Source: Pestalotiopsis fici W106-1
Taxonomy: Eukaryota > Ascomycota > Sordariomycetes > Amphisphaeriales > Sporocadaceae
NCBI RefSeq assembly: GCF_000516985.1
Contig: NW_006917096.1
Location: forward strand, 3,147,606-3,211,605
DNA: 64,000 nucleotides
Reading direction: 5' to 3'
This document shows positions 10,788 through 22,134 of this stretch, one piece after another (positions within the stretch are counted from its first letter, which is position 1; each line of letters starts with the position of its first letter). The notes beneath the pieces are model-generated. The model searched no databases and was not told where the DNA came from. It saw only the letters and a list, made by a program, of their open reading frames with translations. A program made the translations under genes and the position numbers.

Positions 10788-13378
10788 CTAAGGGAAGTCT
10801 TCGTCCATCTCATCACCGCCTAGCCTTCTCTCGCTCACCTCTCTGATCTTCTCGCCTAGAATACTACGCCCATATCGTTCGGCCACCTTCCCGGCGGCAT
10901 CGAGCATCCGGCCGGTGCGGTCCCTCATTAGCTGCACGAGCTCTAGAGCCCGCATACCGCGGTCCTCGCCTTCACGACATTCAATTGCAAGATACTGCAA
11001 AAGCGTCTTGTCAATGTCCAGCTCCAATCTCGCGAGCGTGGATCGCTGGGCATGAGAGCCAGACCCTTGCGTAGCATCTACCGAGTCTTGGAGCTGAGCA
11101 GCAAAGATGCCCTTGAGCAGGTAGGTCTGCTCAAGCTTCCGAGTTTCGGACTCGCCGTCTTCCGGCTCCGGTGTAGCATCCGGGTCTTCAGCATTGGTAG
11201 ACTTGGCCTTGGGTGGCTCAGATGACAACGGGATAGAAAAGTCAAACTCGGAGAGAAGAGGCCGTGGAAAGTATGGGTACTGGTCGCCTCCCTTGAGAAT
11301 GATACAGTGGAACTTGTTGTCAGCTACGGCGATGGGAAAGTAGGTCTCGTGTTTGCGGCCAGATGCCAGACGTGGAAGGAGTTTCGTGTCGAGCAAGGGA
11401 ACCCAAGAAGCTTTGGAAGGTTGTCGCCAGTGCAAAAGCGTGAGGAGAGTGCCAGTAGAGTCGTAGATACACGGATCCTGGAGCATCGTTAGCCAAAAAT
11501 GCTATTTGATGAGAAAACGATTTGACAAAAACATACACCATTGTCTGAAAAGAAGACACTCTTGACAGTCGCCCCCTCGGGAAGAGCGACCGTGTCTTCA
11601 TTCTGACATATTTCGTCCCTCTTGACATTTTCAATTGTATAAAGGAGCCGGGCATTGCCATCAGCGCCCACGGGGCCGTTGCCCATGGTTAGCACATAGT
11701 CCCTCCAGCTGGCGCATGTGACCATTGGTGTGCTCTTTGGCCGGTACACTCGATAGGGAATACCAAACAAAGTGTAGACTCGGACGTAGTTGGCTGTAGT
11801 CGTTACAGTGATGAAAGATTCGCTTAATGACATGGCCAGAACAGCTTCACCCTTGGGCAATTCGGTGCGCCAGTCCGTTCGGTTCGTCCATGTCTCGTGA
11901 GGACGGTAGAAGATTGTGGCAGGAGTGTCATCTTTTGGCGGGCTCGAAAAGAGCGTGCCATTTTCGGTCAAGCAGGCCTTATCGTACAAAAAGGTGTCTG
12001 TAAAGTGAAAGTCTCTGTGGAAGTCATGATCGTAAAACTCGACAGTCACTGTGTGGTGGCCATCCTGGTCGATAGTCCAGATGAATCCGATCAGATTCAA
12101 GCAGAGATACTTGCGATTGCCGCGCCATGGTGTAGACCCTGGTTGGAAAGCCTCGTGGTATTGAGCTTCGAGCCGGAAACGCTTATTGGAGCCATCGCCA
12201 AAGAGATCATCCTCATCATGAGAACGCTTGCCATTTCCATTCAGGGTATAGCCAGCGCCGTCATCGTCGACCACAAAGTCATCGTTATCTGCGCCATCCA
12301 TGAGCGAGTCGAGACTGTCGAGTGAATCACGACGCGGCCGCCGTTCAGCTTCCTTGGGTCCCGGTCCCGGTCGCCTAATGTTCAAGGAGACCTCTTGTAG
12401 CGGGTCATGGATAAAGGGGGCTGGCTGCTTTGGAAGCTTCAAGAGCTGAGCAAATTGCTCCGGCACAAAGTCAGGATGGATATAGACCTCGCCATCAGAA
12501 TTGGTGAATGACGCCAGATTCTCTTTGGGGTGCCACGAAATGTTCATTACATTGACATAGTCGAGCCTGGCAATGACGGACTGGGTCTTGGACTCCCACA
12601 GTATAATCTTTTTGTCCTTTGCAGCCGAGGCGAGGATCGCGCCATTGGGCGACCACGCAAGAGCAGTGATATCGCCGTTATGGCCCTTGGAGAAGACCCG
12701 CTGCTTCTCCCAGTCATTTTTCGACACCACTTGAATGTCTCGTGTCGGTGTAGGCACAGCAAATGCCCTGCCATCGGGATGCCATGCTACCATGGAACTG
12801 ATTTCTGATTCGGCATCCAGAGCACCAATGATGCCATCCATCTTTCGAATAAGCTCAGGCTCGTCCGATGTAAGGGAGTATATGTACACGACGCCATCAG
12901 TACATGACAGCGCCACTGTGTTGCCCTTGTGGTCAAAGACAAGGTGCTTCGTCGGTTTGCCGTGCTCTTTCAGAGTTCGCACCTGACTATTGTCGCTGGT
13001 GTTTACCACTTTAACAGTAAGCTCATCGCTAGCGACAGCGCACCATTGTCCATCTGGGGAGAGCGCGACATCGCGAATAGGCAGTGAGCAACGAAGAAGG
13101 AATCTCTCGAATTCGGCATTGGGGATCGAGTAGTAGCTGACAGTGCCGTCTTCAGAACCGGCAACGAAGAAGTCGTTGGCCGCGTCCACGGCTGTATGTT
13201 GCTCGGGGCAATCGTCGATATTCCGAGGCTCGCCGTCGAAGCCCGTCTTGTAGAGACGAATTGTGTTATTCGATCCGACCGTCACCAACTGTGTTCCATC
13301 TGGTGTGTAGGCGCATAGCGTAGCGCCTTGCGTGTGCGCGGGTCTTGGCCGAGGGCGAGGCGGTGCCGTAGATGCCAT
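10788..13378 (-). CDS. sepB: SepB/Mcl1 (Ctf4/AND-1 family) replisome adaptor
   Basis: Two exons, 13378-11537 and 11477-10788, with a 59-nt intron (gtatgt..ccag) that joins FFSDNG to DPCIYDS in frame; 843 aa. Residues about 1-330 hold an array of WD40 repeats (for example AYTPDGTQLVTVGSNNTIRLYK, AWSPNGAILASAAKDKKIILWE). An acidic low-complexity linker follows, then a second domain from about residue 405 (KRFRLEAQYHEAFQPGSTPWRGNRKYLCLNLIG..) to about 690 that matches the SepB/Ctf4 central beta-propeller region. The C-terminus is helical. This family couples the CMG helicase to DNA polymerase alpha and supports chromosome cohesion; loss in Aspergillus (sepB) and fission yeast (mcl1) gives chromosome instability. 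It sits head to head with another WD40 gene across a 548-bp gap. Confidence 0.93.
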
Positions 13379-13926
13379 TGTAGAGACTCAATGGATGCTT
13401 GCTTCCACGGACCGTCGTAATGGTGAGAGAGAGAGGCAAGATGCGACAATCTGAAAAGTGATTGTCGTCACAAGTGGGCCAGGTATGTCGAGATCCCACG
13501 AGCCTACATATGTTTGTCCAAAGTATCAACGAGAGAGACGCGTTTCGACCGTGTCAAATCAATTTAGGGACGCGTTTGACAGGGGTGGCACCTGTGTTTA
13601 GCATGGGTGAATACCTAAAAGTTCTACCCCACTATACATTAGGTAGCGGGCGCAATAAACCCCCACCTGGGTACTGGCGACAGCTTCGAGAGCCTAGATC
13701 GGATAGTGAAATTTAACACACACAAGTCTACAAGGTGCATTAGTAACAACAGGCAGATTTGAAAGCAGCTTCGTTATATCTAGGTAGGCACCAGTATTTA
13801 TTCCTGGAGTTTGGATTTCAGAAAAGGCCTCTGCAACATTGTGTGCTACCATTGCCTTTACTCATCGGGCATTTTCCCTTAAGGCATCGCAGAATTCCAA
13901 TATCCAAGCTTGTGCAAGCCGTCAAG
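13379..13926. promoter_or_regulatory. Shared divergent promoter between sepB and WD40 gene
   Basis: 548 bp between two divergent start codons. It contains a CTAGGTAGG motif near 13780 and several short pyrimidine stretches; no coding signal. A bidirectional promoter is inferred from the gene arrangement only. Confidence 0.5.
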
Positions 13927-15265
13927 ATGCAAAAGGGGCTTTCAGCAGATCACTTTTTCGAGACCGAGTAAGAAGACTTGCATAGAGTCCCGTTAGATTT
14001 TTGAAGCAGGGAAATTGACAGAAATCATAGTGCGTCTGCACAGAGACGAGAGAGGCAAGCTGCCAAGTCTGCCAACAAGAATGGAAACCCAATTTCCTTG
14101 AAATCCAAACCACTGGCTGCCATTCTCGATCTCGGCTCGCCATCTTCTCTCCTTGTTGCAGAGTCTTCCGGCACTGTCAGAAGAGTCAATACTGAGGTAT
14201 GGAGCGGAAGACATGAAGACGAACCTCACGAGTGGGTATCATCGTGCCGTGAATCATTTGTTAACACTTCGCTAGACACAAGATACCAAACAAGTATATC
14301 GGGGCCCGACCGCGCCCGTAACATGTGTGGCACTCGGAGGACCCGGCAACCAGACATTATTCGCCGGATCTTGGGACAAGGACATCTGGAGTTGGGACGT
14401 TTCCTCAAAGGCACCAGGCCGCAAGTACAGCGGCCACTCTGATTTCGTCAAGGCCGTTGTCTGCACCAAACTGGGCGGCAAGGACATCCTCATCAGTGGT
14501 GGCGCGGACAAGAAGATCATCGTCTGGGATGTTGCAACTGGCTCTCGCCTTCACGTCCTCCAGGATCAGGTAGTCTCCATGATGGCAGTTCAACATTTGG
14601 CTGTGGATCCAGTGTCATCTGGGCCCGACGAAGTGATACTTGTCAGCTCGGGTAGTGATCCGCATATTCGACGCTGGCGCATTCGTGTCGACTCTGCAGA
14701 GCAGATTATTGAGACCCTGCCCAACGAGTCCGAAGCTCGATACGCAATCCTCGAGCACGAGACTACCGTGTATAGGCTCTTTTTCGATCAGCAGGGTGAT
14801 GAGGTCGACCTCTGGACCGCAAGTGGCGATGGAACCGCAAAGTGTTTGTCACGAGCCAGAAACTACGCCGTTGAGGACACGATCGAACACGGCGACCATG
14901 TTCGAACTATCATAGCAACGGAGCATTGGATTGTGACTGGTGGTCGAGACGAGGACATCAAGGTTTGGGATCGCGCATCCGGCAAGCTGTATTGCACACT
15001 GGATGGACACTACGACGAAGTTACTGACCTGATTGTGCTTGGCGGCCAAACAACATCGGCTGCACAAATTGCATCAGTCTCTCTTGATGGGACGATCCGA
15101 ACATGGTCACTTGAAAAAAAGGAACTCGACAAGATCAACCAAGAAAAATTGGACAAGGCCAACGGAGTGGAGGAGGAAAATCCGGCTGAGGAGGAAAAGG
15201 AAGGACTCATGACTGCCGAAGAAGAGGCTGAGCTTGCTGCTCTTCTGGATGATGATGACGAATAA
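13927..15265 (+). CDS. WD40-repeat protein with acidic C-terminus, uncharacterised
   Basis: Three exons, 13927-13967, 14031-14196 and 14276-15265 (398 aa). The 41-nt first exon encodes MQKGLSADHFFET; splicing gives ..FFETDASAQRRERQAA.. and ..RRVNTETQDTKQVYRGPTAP.., both in frame at GT..AG borders. The body contains WD40 repeats: LFAGSWDKDIWSWDV, ILISGGADKKIIVWDV, LWTASGDGTAKCL, WIVTGGRDEDIKVWDR and IASVSLDGTIRTWSL. It then has a charged KKELDKINQEKLDKAN helix and an acidic end (ALLDDDDE). WD40 propellers are protein-interaction scaffolds; I cannot assign a complex. The N-terminal basic segment and acidic tail suggest a nuclear or cytoplasmic soluble protein. Confidence 0.9.
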
Positions 15266-15906
15266 TCATTGTGTATGAGTGCAATGACTACCAAGAAGAC
15301 TGGCCAGCCTTGCGTACATTCTGGTCCTCTGCCATCCGGTAAGGCTCTACCATCGTTGCCTGTGGGCTTTTTAACAAGAAATATAACTTTGTAGTTTCGA
15401 CTCATGGATCGACATACAAGATCACCTGCAAGAAGTTTGTTCCCTGGTCCATGAAGTTGAACAAATACAGACATATGCAATGCCCATATATGCGATACCA
15501 TTTAGCAGAAGTGTGTGTGGCTAAGTTGTACTGGCCAGCCAGTGGGCCGCTTGGGCGGCATTGTCTGGCTCCCCTGCAGTTGGCTGCATCGGCTGACCTG
15601 GTCGAGCTGAAGCACTTGAGTGTTTTCGGTAATTATGCCTTGCCATTGCGCCACACTGGGGGCTTACCAGAGGAAAAACGTATGCGAAATACCATTGGAT
15701 GGTTCTGAGAAAACAAAAAGTAGACTGCAAATTCATCCTCGCGACTCAGCCCGATGCTTTGTCCCCGTTCCTGATCCCCTCTTCCCATCGAAACTCGCCT
15801 TCACTGTTGTCCACAAACCTTTACTCTGACTATCATGTTCCTCACGTCGTGCTAGCACCGGCACCAACATTGTATTGCTGAGATTCACATTCAGGTCAGG
15901 TTGATC
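15266..15906. other. Intergenic, upstream of NLR-like gene
   Basis: About 640 bp. It should hold the 3' UTR of the WD40 gene and the promoter of the NACHT-ankyrin gene; no coding signal. A pyrimidine-rich stretch around 15775-15835 precedes the NLR start. Confidence 0.45.
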
Positions 15907-18900
15907 ATGGAACCACAGGCAAAAAGGCGCAGGATTGAACCTGAGCACACAATTCCAGGTGACACACGATCATTCGGTGGGCCGCCGCACGAAAAGTTTC
16001 AGCCACAAAGCATTTCAAGTGGATTCAACGGCACTGGAGTTGCCAACAACGGCAGTTTCAATGTTGCCGGAGACTTTTACACTACAGCTGGAGATGCTGC
16101 GAACACAGCAAACGCGGCGACCACGCGGCGCGAGGAACTTCTCGACTCCTTGCGGTTTGAGCAGATTGAATCCCGGCAACTAAGCATCAAGAGAGCGCAT
16201 GCCAAAACGTGTAGCTGGTTCTTGAAAGACCCGATGTATAAGAGATGGGGAAACAGAGCAGAATCACAAAAGAATGAGAACTTTCTGTGGATCAAAGGGA
16301 AACCGGGCGCTGGAAAGTCGACTTTGATGAAGTATCTGCATGGACAACTCAAAAAACAGCTCCGCACAAACGAAACTCTGATTGCTTTCTTCTTCAACGC
16401 ACGAGGCAGCGATCTAGAAAAGTCGACAGAGGGCATGTATCGATCCCTCTTGGTGCAACTCCTGGATGGCCGTCCAGAGCTGCAGCACGTACTTGATCGA
16501 TTGAGACCCGGCTGTCAGTGGACCATTGACCTGCTCAAGGATGTGTTCGAGCAAGCTGCGGAGCAACAAAATATTGTTTGCCTTATCGATGCGTTGGATG
16601 AATGCGATGAGGGTCAAATACGAGACATGGTTGACTGGTTCGATGCCATCATCCAAGCAGACATCAAAGTCCACGTCTGCTTCGCAAGTCGGCACTACCC
16701 GTATATCAACATACAGACAAGACTGAGTGTTACCCTCGAAGATCAAGACCAGCACGAAAATGACATATCCAGCTATCTTGACGCGAAACTGAACATTGGA
16801 CACAGCAAGCTGGCTGAAAAGATCCGTCTGGAGATGCGAGAAAAGGCTTCTGGGGTTTTCATGTGGGTTGTTCTCGTTGTGGCTATGTTGAACAAGGAAT
16901 ACGGCGAGGGCAACATACCCAATATGCGCAAACGTCTCAGGCAAATTCCAGGTGATCTTCACGAACTATTTCGCAGCATTCTTACCCGTGATGACCAAGA
17001 TCGGGACGGGCTGTTGCTTTGTATACAATGGGTGTTATTTGCCAAGGTCCCATTGACACCTAAGGAGCTCTATTTTGCAATAATCTCAGGTTCCGACTCA
17101 GAATCTTTGCCCGACTATCATTCGAACAATATCTCAGAGTCTGATATGCAAAGATACATTCTGAACAGATCAAAGGGCTTGACAGCGCCAACAAGGCTGA
17201 ATGAGAAACCGACCATCCAATTCATCCACGAATCAGTCCGAGACTTTTTTCGTAAAGGAGACGGGATGAGCCAGATATTCCCCAATTTGGCGAACAATAT
17301 GTTTGGGTCCAGTCATGAATCACTCAAGGTGTGCTGTCTGAGATACATTGAAATGGAAAAGGGAATCGGTTTTGAAAAATCCGACCGAGAAGACGCGATG
17401 GCCAAATTTCCATTCCTGAAATATGCCAACCAGCAAATCTTATACCACGCCGATCAAGCAGCAAGCAATGGACTGGCACAGCGAGACTTTTTGGCGAAAT
17501 TTCCGCATACGGATTGGGTGAGAAACCACAATATTCTCAAGAGACATCAGCCATATACATCACAAGTAAGCATGCTGTATATTCTGGCCGAGGCAGGCAC
17601 GACCTCGTTAATCGACGACCTCCCAGATATTCAGTCCTGCTTTGATGTGGAAGAGGATCGCTATGGGCTCCCCATTATCGCTGCCATGGCTTTGAACAAT
17701 TTTGACTGTGCCCAAGAAATTCTCAGAGTACAAGCAAAGCGATTTTCAGAATTTTGTTATGAGCAATTCTGTGAACGCTGGTCTTCGGTCCTTGCGATCC
17801 CGAATCGTGAAACCAATTTTAACAGCCTGCTGGATTACTCTTTTGATAGAAAGCAACCAAAGTTTCACGAGATCATTAACTATGGAGGCGAATTCTTGTC
17901 ACTTTTCTTCCTTCAGACGGAGGGTTTCGGCACTGACTCCAAAGACGCCCGCGGACTCACTGCTTATCGCATTGCAGCAAGCAAAGGTTATTGTCATCTC
18001 TTGGTGGAGTTGCACCACAGGGGCGTTGATATCGAACTTTCTACAGGCCGCAGAGCGCTTCATGTTGCCGCATCGGCCTGCAATTTCGCAGCAGCGAAGC
18101 GGTTGATCGATGGTGGAGCTGATGTCTCAGTTGTTGATGTACAGAATAGGACTCCTTTGATGGTCATCCCTTACGACACACAAGATGCCATCGATATCAT
18201 GAGATTGCTGATTGAACATGGTGCTCAGGTTTCGAGCGCCGACTTCTGGGGAGTAACAGCACTGCACCATGTCTCTCGGTCCAAAAATGGTTGCGAATTG
18301 GCTAGACTGCTCCTTGATGGTGGGGCCAGTGTTGCAGCTGTGGACAAAGAGGGTCAAACACCTTTACATAAGTGGTGCTGGGGAGATTGGTTCATACGGC
18401 ATGGCGAAGGTAGAGCTGCACACCAGCGACAAGATTACGCAACCCCTATTCCTGAGGGGTATCTCAACGTAGGGAGGCTACTTCTGGATCGTGGTGCTGA
18501 TGTCGCCGCTGTCGACAAATATGGCCAAACATCTTTGCACTACTGCAATACTCCAGAGACTGCTGAACTTCTACTCAGCCACAATGCTTGCATCTCCGTT
18601 ATTGACCATAACGGAAACACGCCCTTGCATTGGGCGGCAGGCCGACATGAAGCATACTTGTGCCAGTTATTGCTCCAACGAGGTGCCGATACTACGGCTC
18701 TTAACAAGGAGGGGCAGACACCATTCGACAAGCTCTCTATTATTCATCGTTTGACCTTTGTATCACTTGAAGATTGGATGAAGAAAATGATCGTCGAAGA
18801 TGAAGATTGGATGAACATAGTGATCGACGACGACGACCCAAGATACGTTCGAGACGACGCAAATACATCCTTAGTTGAACTAAGATATGGCCATCAGTTA

Positions 18901-18909
18901 GGTAGTTAG
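15907..18909 (+). CDS. NACHT-ankyrin NLR-like protein with amyloid-like N-terminal motif
   Basis: Single-exon protein of 1000 aa; 15907 is the first ATG of the frame. Order of parts: a basic patch (KRRR); a Gly/Asn-rich motif at residues 39-58 containing VANNGSFNVAGDFY; a linker with the LLDSLRFEQIESRQLSIKRA block that precedes the ATPase in many fungal NLRs; a NACHT domain with P-loop GKPGAGKS at 131-138 and Walker B LIDALDEC at 226-233; a winged-helix-like region; and, from about residue 670, ankyrin repeats (KEGQTPLHKW, KYGQTSLHYC, HNGNTPLHWAAGRHEAY). Fungal NLRs sense ligands through C-terminal repeats and signal through N-terminal effector or amyloid motifs, in heterokaryon incompatibility and probably defence. 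Here there is no large N-terminal effector domain, only the short motif. Walker residues are intact, so it looks functional. Confidence 0.93.
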   Translation: MEPQAKRRRIEPEHTIPGDTRSFGGPPHEKFQPQSISSGFNGTGVANNGSFNVAGDFYTTAGDAANTANAATTRREELLDSLRFEQIESRQLSIKRAHAKTCSWFLKDPMYKRWGNRAESQKNENFLWIKGKPGAGKSTLMKYLHGQLKKQLRTNETLIAFFFNARGSDLEKSTEGMYRSLLVQLLDGRPELQHVLDRLRPGCQWTIDLLKDVFEQAAEQQNIVCLIDALDECDEGQIRDMVDWFDAIIQADIKVHVCFASRHYPYINIQTRLSVTLEDQDQHENDISSYLDAKLNIGHSKLAEKIRLEMREKASGVFMWVVLVVAMLNKEYGEGNIPNMRKRLRQIPGDLHELFRSILTRDDQDRDGLLLCIQWVLFAKVPLTPKELYFAIISGSDSESLPDYHSNNISESDMQRYILNRSKGLTAPTRLNEKPTIQFIHESVRDFFRKGDGMSQIFPNLANNMFGSSHESLKVCCLRYIEMEKGIGFEKSDREDAMAKFPFLKYANQQILYHADQAASNGLAQRDFLAKFPHTDWVRNHNILKRHQPYTSQVSMLYILAEAGTTSLIDDLPDIQSCFDVEEDRYGLPIIAAMALNNFDCAQEILRVQAKRFSEFCYEQFCERWSSVLAIPNRETNFNSLLDYSFDRKQPKFHEIINYGGEFLSLFFLQTEGFGTDSKDARGLTAYRIAASKGYCHLLVELHHRGVDIELSTGRRALHVAASACNFAAAKRLIDGGADVSVVDVQNRTPLMVIPYDTQDAIDIMRLLIEHGAQVSSADFWGVTALHHVSRSKNGCELARLLLDGGASVAAVDKEGQTPLHKWCWGDWFIRHGEGRAAHQRQDYATPIPEGYLNVGRLLLDRGADVAAVDKYGQTSLHYCNTPETAELLLSHNACISVIDHNGNTPLHWAAGRHEAYLCQLLLQRGADTTALNKEGQTPFDKLSIIHRLTFVSLEDWMKKMIVEDEDWMNIVIDDDDPRYVRDDANTSLVELRYGHQLGS

Positions 18910-19485
18910 ATTGTACGTCGAAGCTCCTCCGTGGATCAATCAGCTCACATGAAGTTCTTCACCGTGGATGTGATGATAAATGGTTGGGTCGAGTTCTGAT
19001 CTGAAACCTGCCTGAGTGCCTCAGTACAAGAGTGTCAGTGACGTGAGTGAACCATCGATAAAGGTGTGGAATGTTCCCTACGTCTTTCGTGTGCTAATGA
19101 TGTAAATGCGATACACAGACAAGCCTATAGTAAACCGATCACAAGTTTTCAAAACTACCTAGATGCTCAAATGTGTGGCGTAGCTGCTCCGTTGACAGCC
19201 GCTCGCATGATTAGGAACGTTATGTTGCTCTTTCTGGCACGAAAAGATGAAGCACGTTGGATTCACAGCAGGAAAAGTCGCTCCAACAATGCCTGAATGA
19301 CTCAAAGCCCAACGTGACCGAAGTGGAATCTGATAATATAGGATGCTGGATGACATTTACGAAGCTTACAGAGCCCGGTTTCTGCCTTGTTCATCGAGAC
19401 ATCGCAGTTTCACTGTTCTCCATACGTCCATACTCAAACCGTTAAATCCACGCAGATAAGAGCAGATATGTCCACCTAGTCTCCC
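18910..19485. other. Convergent intergenic region
   Basis: Between the NLR gene (+) and a minus-strand hypothetical gene. I examined it for a small amyloid-motif effector partner and saw none. Confidence 0.45.
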
Positions 19486-20703
19486 TCAGCGCTTCTTTGC
19501 TGCAGATCTGGCCGACTTTCGACGTTCGGCGACCGCAGAAGACGAAGCGCGGCGTTTCTTTCCCCCATTACCCCCACGGACATTCAGTCTTGCCTCGTTC
19601 TTTTGCCTGTGGACGTCCGAGTCCAGCTTCACGGCATTGGCAATCGCCTCCTGAAGCGCATCGCGCAAGGCCCGCGACTTGACAGTCGTCTGGATATGGC
19701 GGTTGTGGACCGGAAGACCAGCGTTACTCATGGCATCTGAAACCATGGAGATGAACAATTTTGAACTCAGGATCTTGCTGGACAGGGTATTGTCCTTTGC
19801 CTCGGTGATATCGTCGTCCATGTCCTCCTCATCGCTGGTGGTGTCTGAGAGATCCTCGTTGTCGTCTACACTCTGATCGCCCTGATCGTCCTTCTCATCC
19901 TCGTCCGATGCCTCATCTTCACTAAAGGCATCATGATGAGTGTCCTTTTGGCCTCCGGTCTTGCTATTCTCATTCTTGGAGTCATCACGGGTTCTCGGGA
20001 CCGAGTTCCTCTGCCTTTCTTCGTCATCTTCTTTGACACGTTTGACCCAGAACTCATGAATAGGCGTCTTCTGTAAAAGTGTGAAATGTCAGCCCCTTCG
20101 ATTTCTCTCCCCCCAACATGAAATGTTATCAATCGATGATGCAGTAAAGGGTAGACATTAATTTCACAAGCCCACTTGAAACTGCGCCACAAATAGTCCC
20201 ATGATCTTGATGGAAGAGAAAGACGCGGAGAGGATCAGGGTTAGGCAATATATACTTACGCGATCATCAGGATTTTCGAGCAAGAAGTGCATTTTGCCTC
20301 TCTTGATCAATTTGTCAATTGTCTGCGGCAGGGTGCCAAAGCCACCAATCTTGGACCCGACAATGCGAGTTGCCTCGACTGCCTCGTAGGACGGCAAGAG
20401 GCCTTCGTAACCTCGATCAGGGTCCCATGAGATTCTTTCTCCCGTCAAATTAACCTGCTTCAGACAGTCTCTGACCTTGCGAAAGTTGCCGTAACTGGAA
20501 CAGACCGTGTCCAATTTGAGGTTGGACAGTATATCCAAGATTTCGGCCTTTGATTCCTCAGAAAACCACTCTTGAGGCTTAAAGACCTCTAATAGGACAG
20601 CCGCCACATTGGGAGTCCCCTCACGCTCACTCAAGGCTTGGAGGAAAGCTTCGGCATTCGGATGGTGACTTATGCTGTCCTTCTTGGTACTTTTTTCGAC
20701 CAT
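19486..20703 (-). CDS. Hypothetical nuclear protein, acidic linker and basic C-terminus
   Basis: Two exons, 20703-20260 and 20070-19486, separated by a 189-nt intron (gtaagt..tacag); 342 aa. The N-terminal 150 residues look folded (LQALSEREGTPNVAAVLLEVFKP..; GYEGLLPSYEAVEATRIVGSKIG; LIKRGKMHFLLENPDDR). Exon 2 joins in frame to KTPIHEFWVKRVKEDDEERQ, followed by a long acidic Ser/Asp/Glu stretch and a basic end (GGKKRRASSSAVAERRKSARSAAKKR region). A second conserved-looking helix block (LSSKLFISMVSDAMSNAGLP) lies between them. I do not recognise the family. The basic tail suggests nuclear or chromatin location, which is inference only. Confidence 0.85.
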
Positions 20704-22134
20704 GTTGACGTGATATATTGTGAATTATTGCACTAATAGACGATGAGAGATGGCTGATGTTGATAAATCAATGGATCATAGAGGCTTGTTGCAAAAGCAG
20801 AGCCGCAATGATGGCTGTGCGACTTGAGTACTTGTTTGATGATAATCAAAGTTGAGAGGGAATTTCATAGACAAGCTGGAAGGTAACATAAATATACACA
20901 AGTATTGCGAGCTGCTGATAACCTTGGGGGTTTAACTCAACGGCTCCCAAGGCATACATGTGGGCACGCTGAGAGTAGCGATGTTGTGGGCGGAAATGAC
21001 AGGAAAAGCACCAAATACCTGCTCAAGGCCATCAGGAATCTGCTTCTCTAGCAATCGAACCCTTGGAGCTGAGTACAAGTGGCGTTGCATTGATTTCGCA
21101 GCCTCAGGCCGGAACGACTGGTCACGATCATGTCACTCACTCCATGTTCCATGATCTTTCCCCTCTCATCTGATTACTGAAGTCTGAATGGAATTGTCTT
21201 GCTGCGCAACAAATTGTCGCCTGTTGCGTCGCAATGTTAGAAAACCAAAGTAATTTGTTCTCTTGTGCAAGACTTGATCGCAACTACCCTAGGTGGTCTT
21301 ACTGTGAAAGTTGAACAAGGCATGTCAGGAGCTTCCTGATCACTGTTTCGACATCGAATTTCTCTAACACTGCCCTTTGTCATCAGGACAACTGGGCATG
21401 ATAGCTTGATGCTATTAGTGTAAATATGGCTTGCGGAGGAAGATCTCTATTCTATAGGCTTTACGTTCATCCAAGCATATGAAATCTTGGAAATGAGCAT
21501 ATTATAAAGGTTATCCAGTATCAATTCATGCAGGGCTGATGCTCTAGAAGAGCTCTCCGAAAAGGGCTCAAGAATATGTATCTTGCAAGCTCAATGGTCA
21601 CATCATACACTATTTGCTGAGTCCTCAGCCGATCGATTGCAATTTCACGACCATTCCCAAAACTTCTGCATGGACCAATACTGGGCTGAAAGTAAATCCT
21701 TTGTTTCTTTTCTCATGGCAAAATATTGACCTAAAAACTCCTCAAATCCTGTTGCAGCAAACGCCGGTGTTATGACTTGAGTATCATACATGCTTTCTTG
21801 TTCTTCTCTTTGCCAGCGCTTCTTGATATGGGCGCTGTAAGGGCCACAACGCACAGGTCCAAAGGATGATGGAGGTCTACTGTGTCAAAAAAGGGACGGC
21901 ATGTCCCCGCTCATCTTCAAGTACAACCCGAATATCACGGGCTCGCTGAGTAAATCATATTTCAAAATGTGGAATGCCGCTGACATGGCGCAGATGCTCT
22001 GCAGCCCACGAAATGAGTATTTCAAGAGCAGTGCACCTCAGACGTGAATCTGCTCCGTAGTAAACAGAAACCCTCCAGCGTCAGTCCTGCTCCAGCCTGG
22101 CCGACCTGCCATTGGCGACTTGGCCAGCTCTATT
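20704..22134. other. Intergenic region
   Basis: About 1.4 kb containing the upstream region of the preceding minus-strand gene and the 3' flank of the kinase gene. No open frame with recognisable features on either strand. Confidence 0.45.

Noticed and set aside
18910..20703. Possible amyloid-effector partner gene next to the NLR
   Set aside because: The neighbouring minus-strand gene has no repeat resembling the NLR N-terminal motif and no HeLo-, lipase- or phosphorylase-like features.
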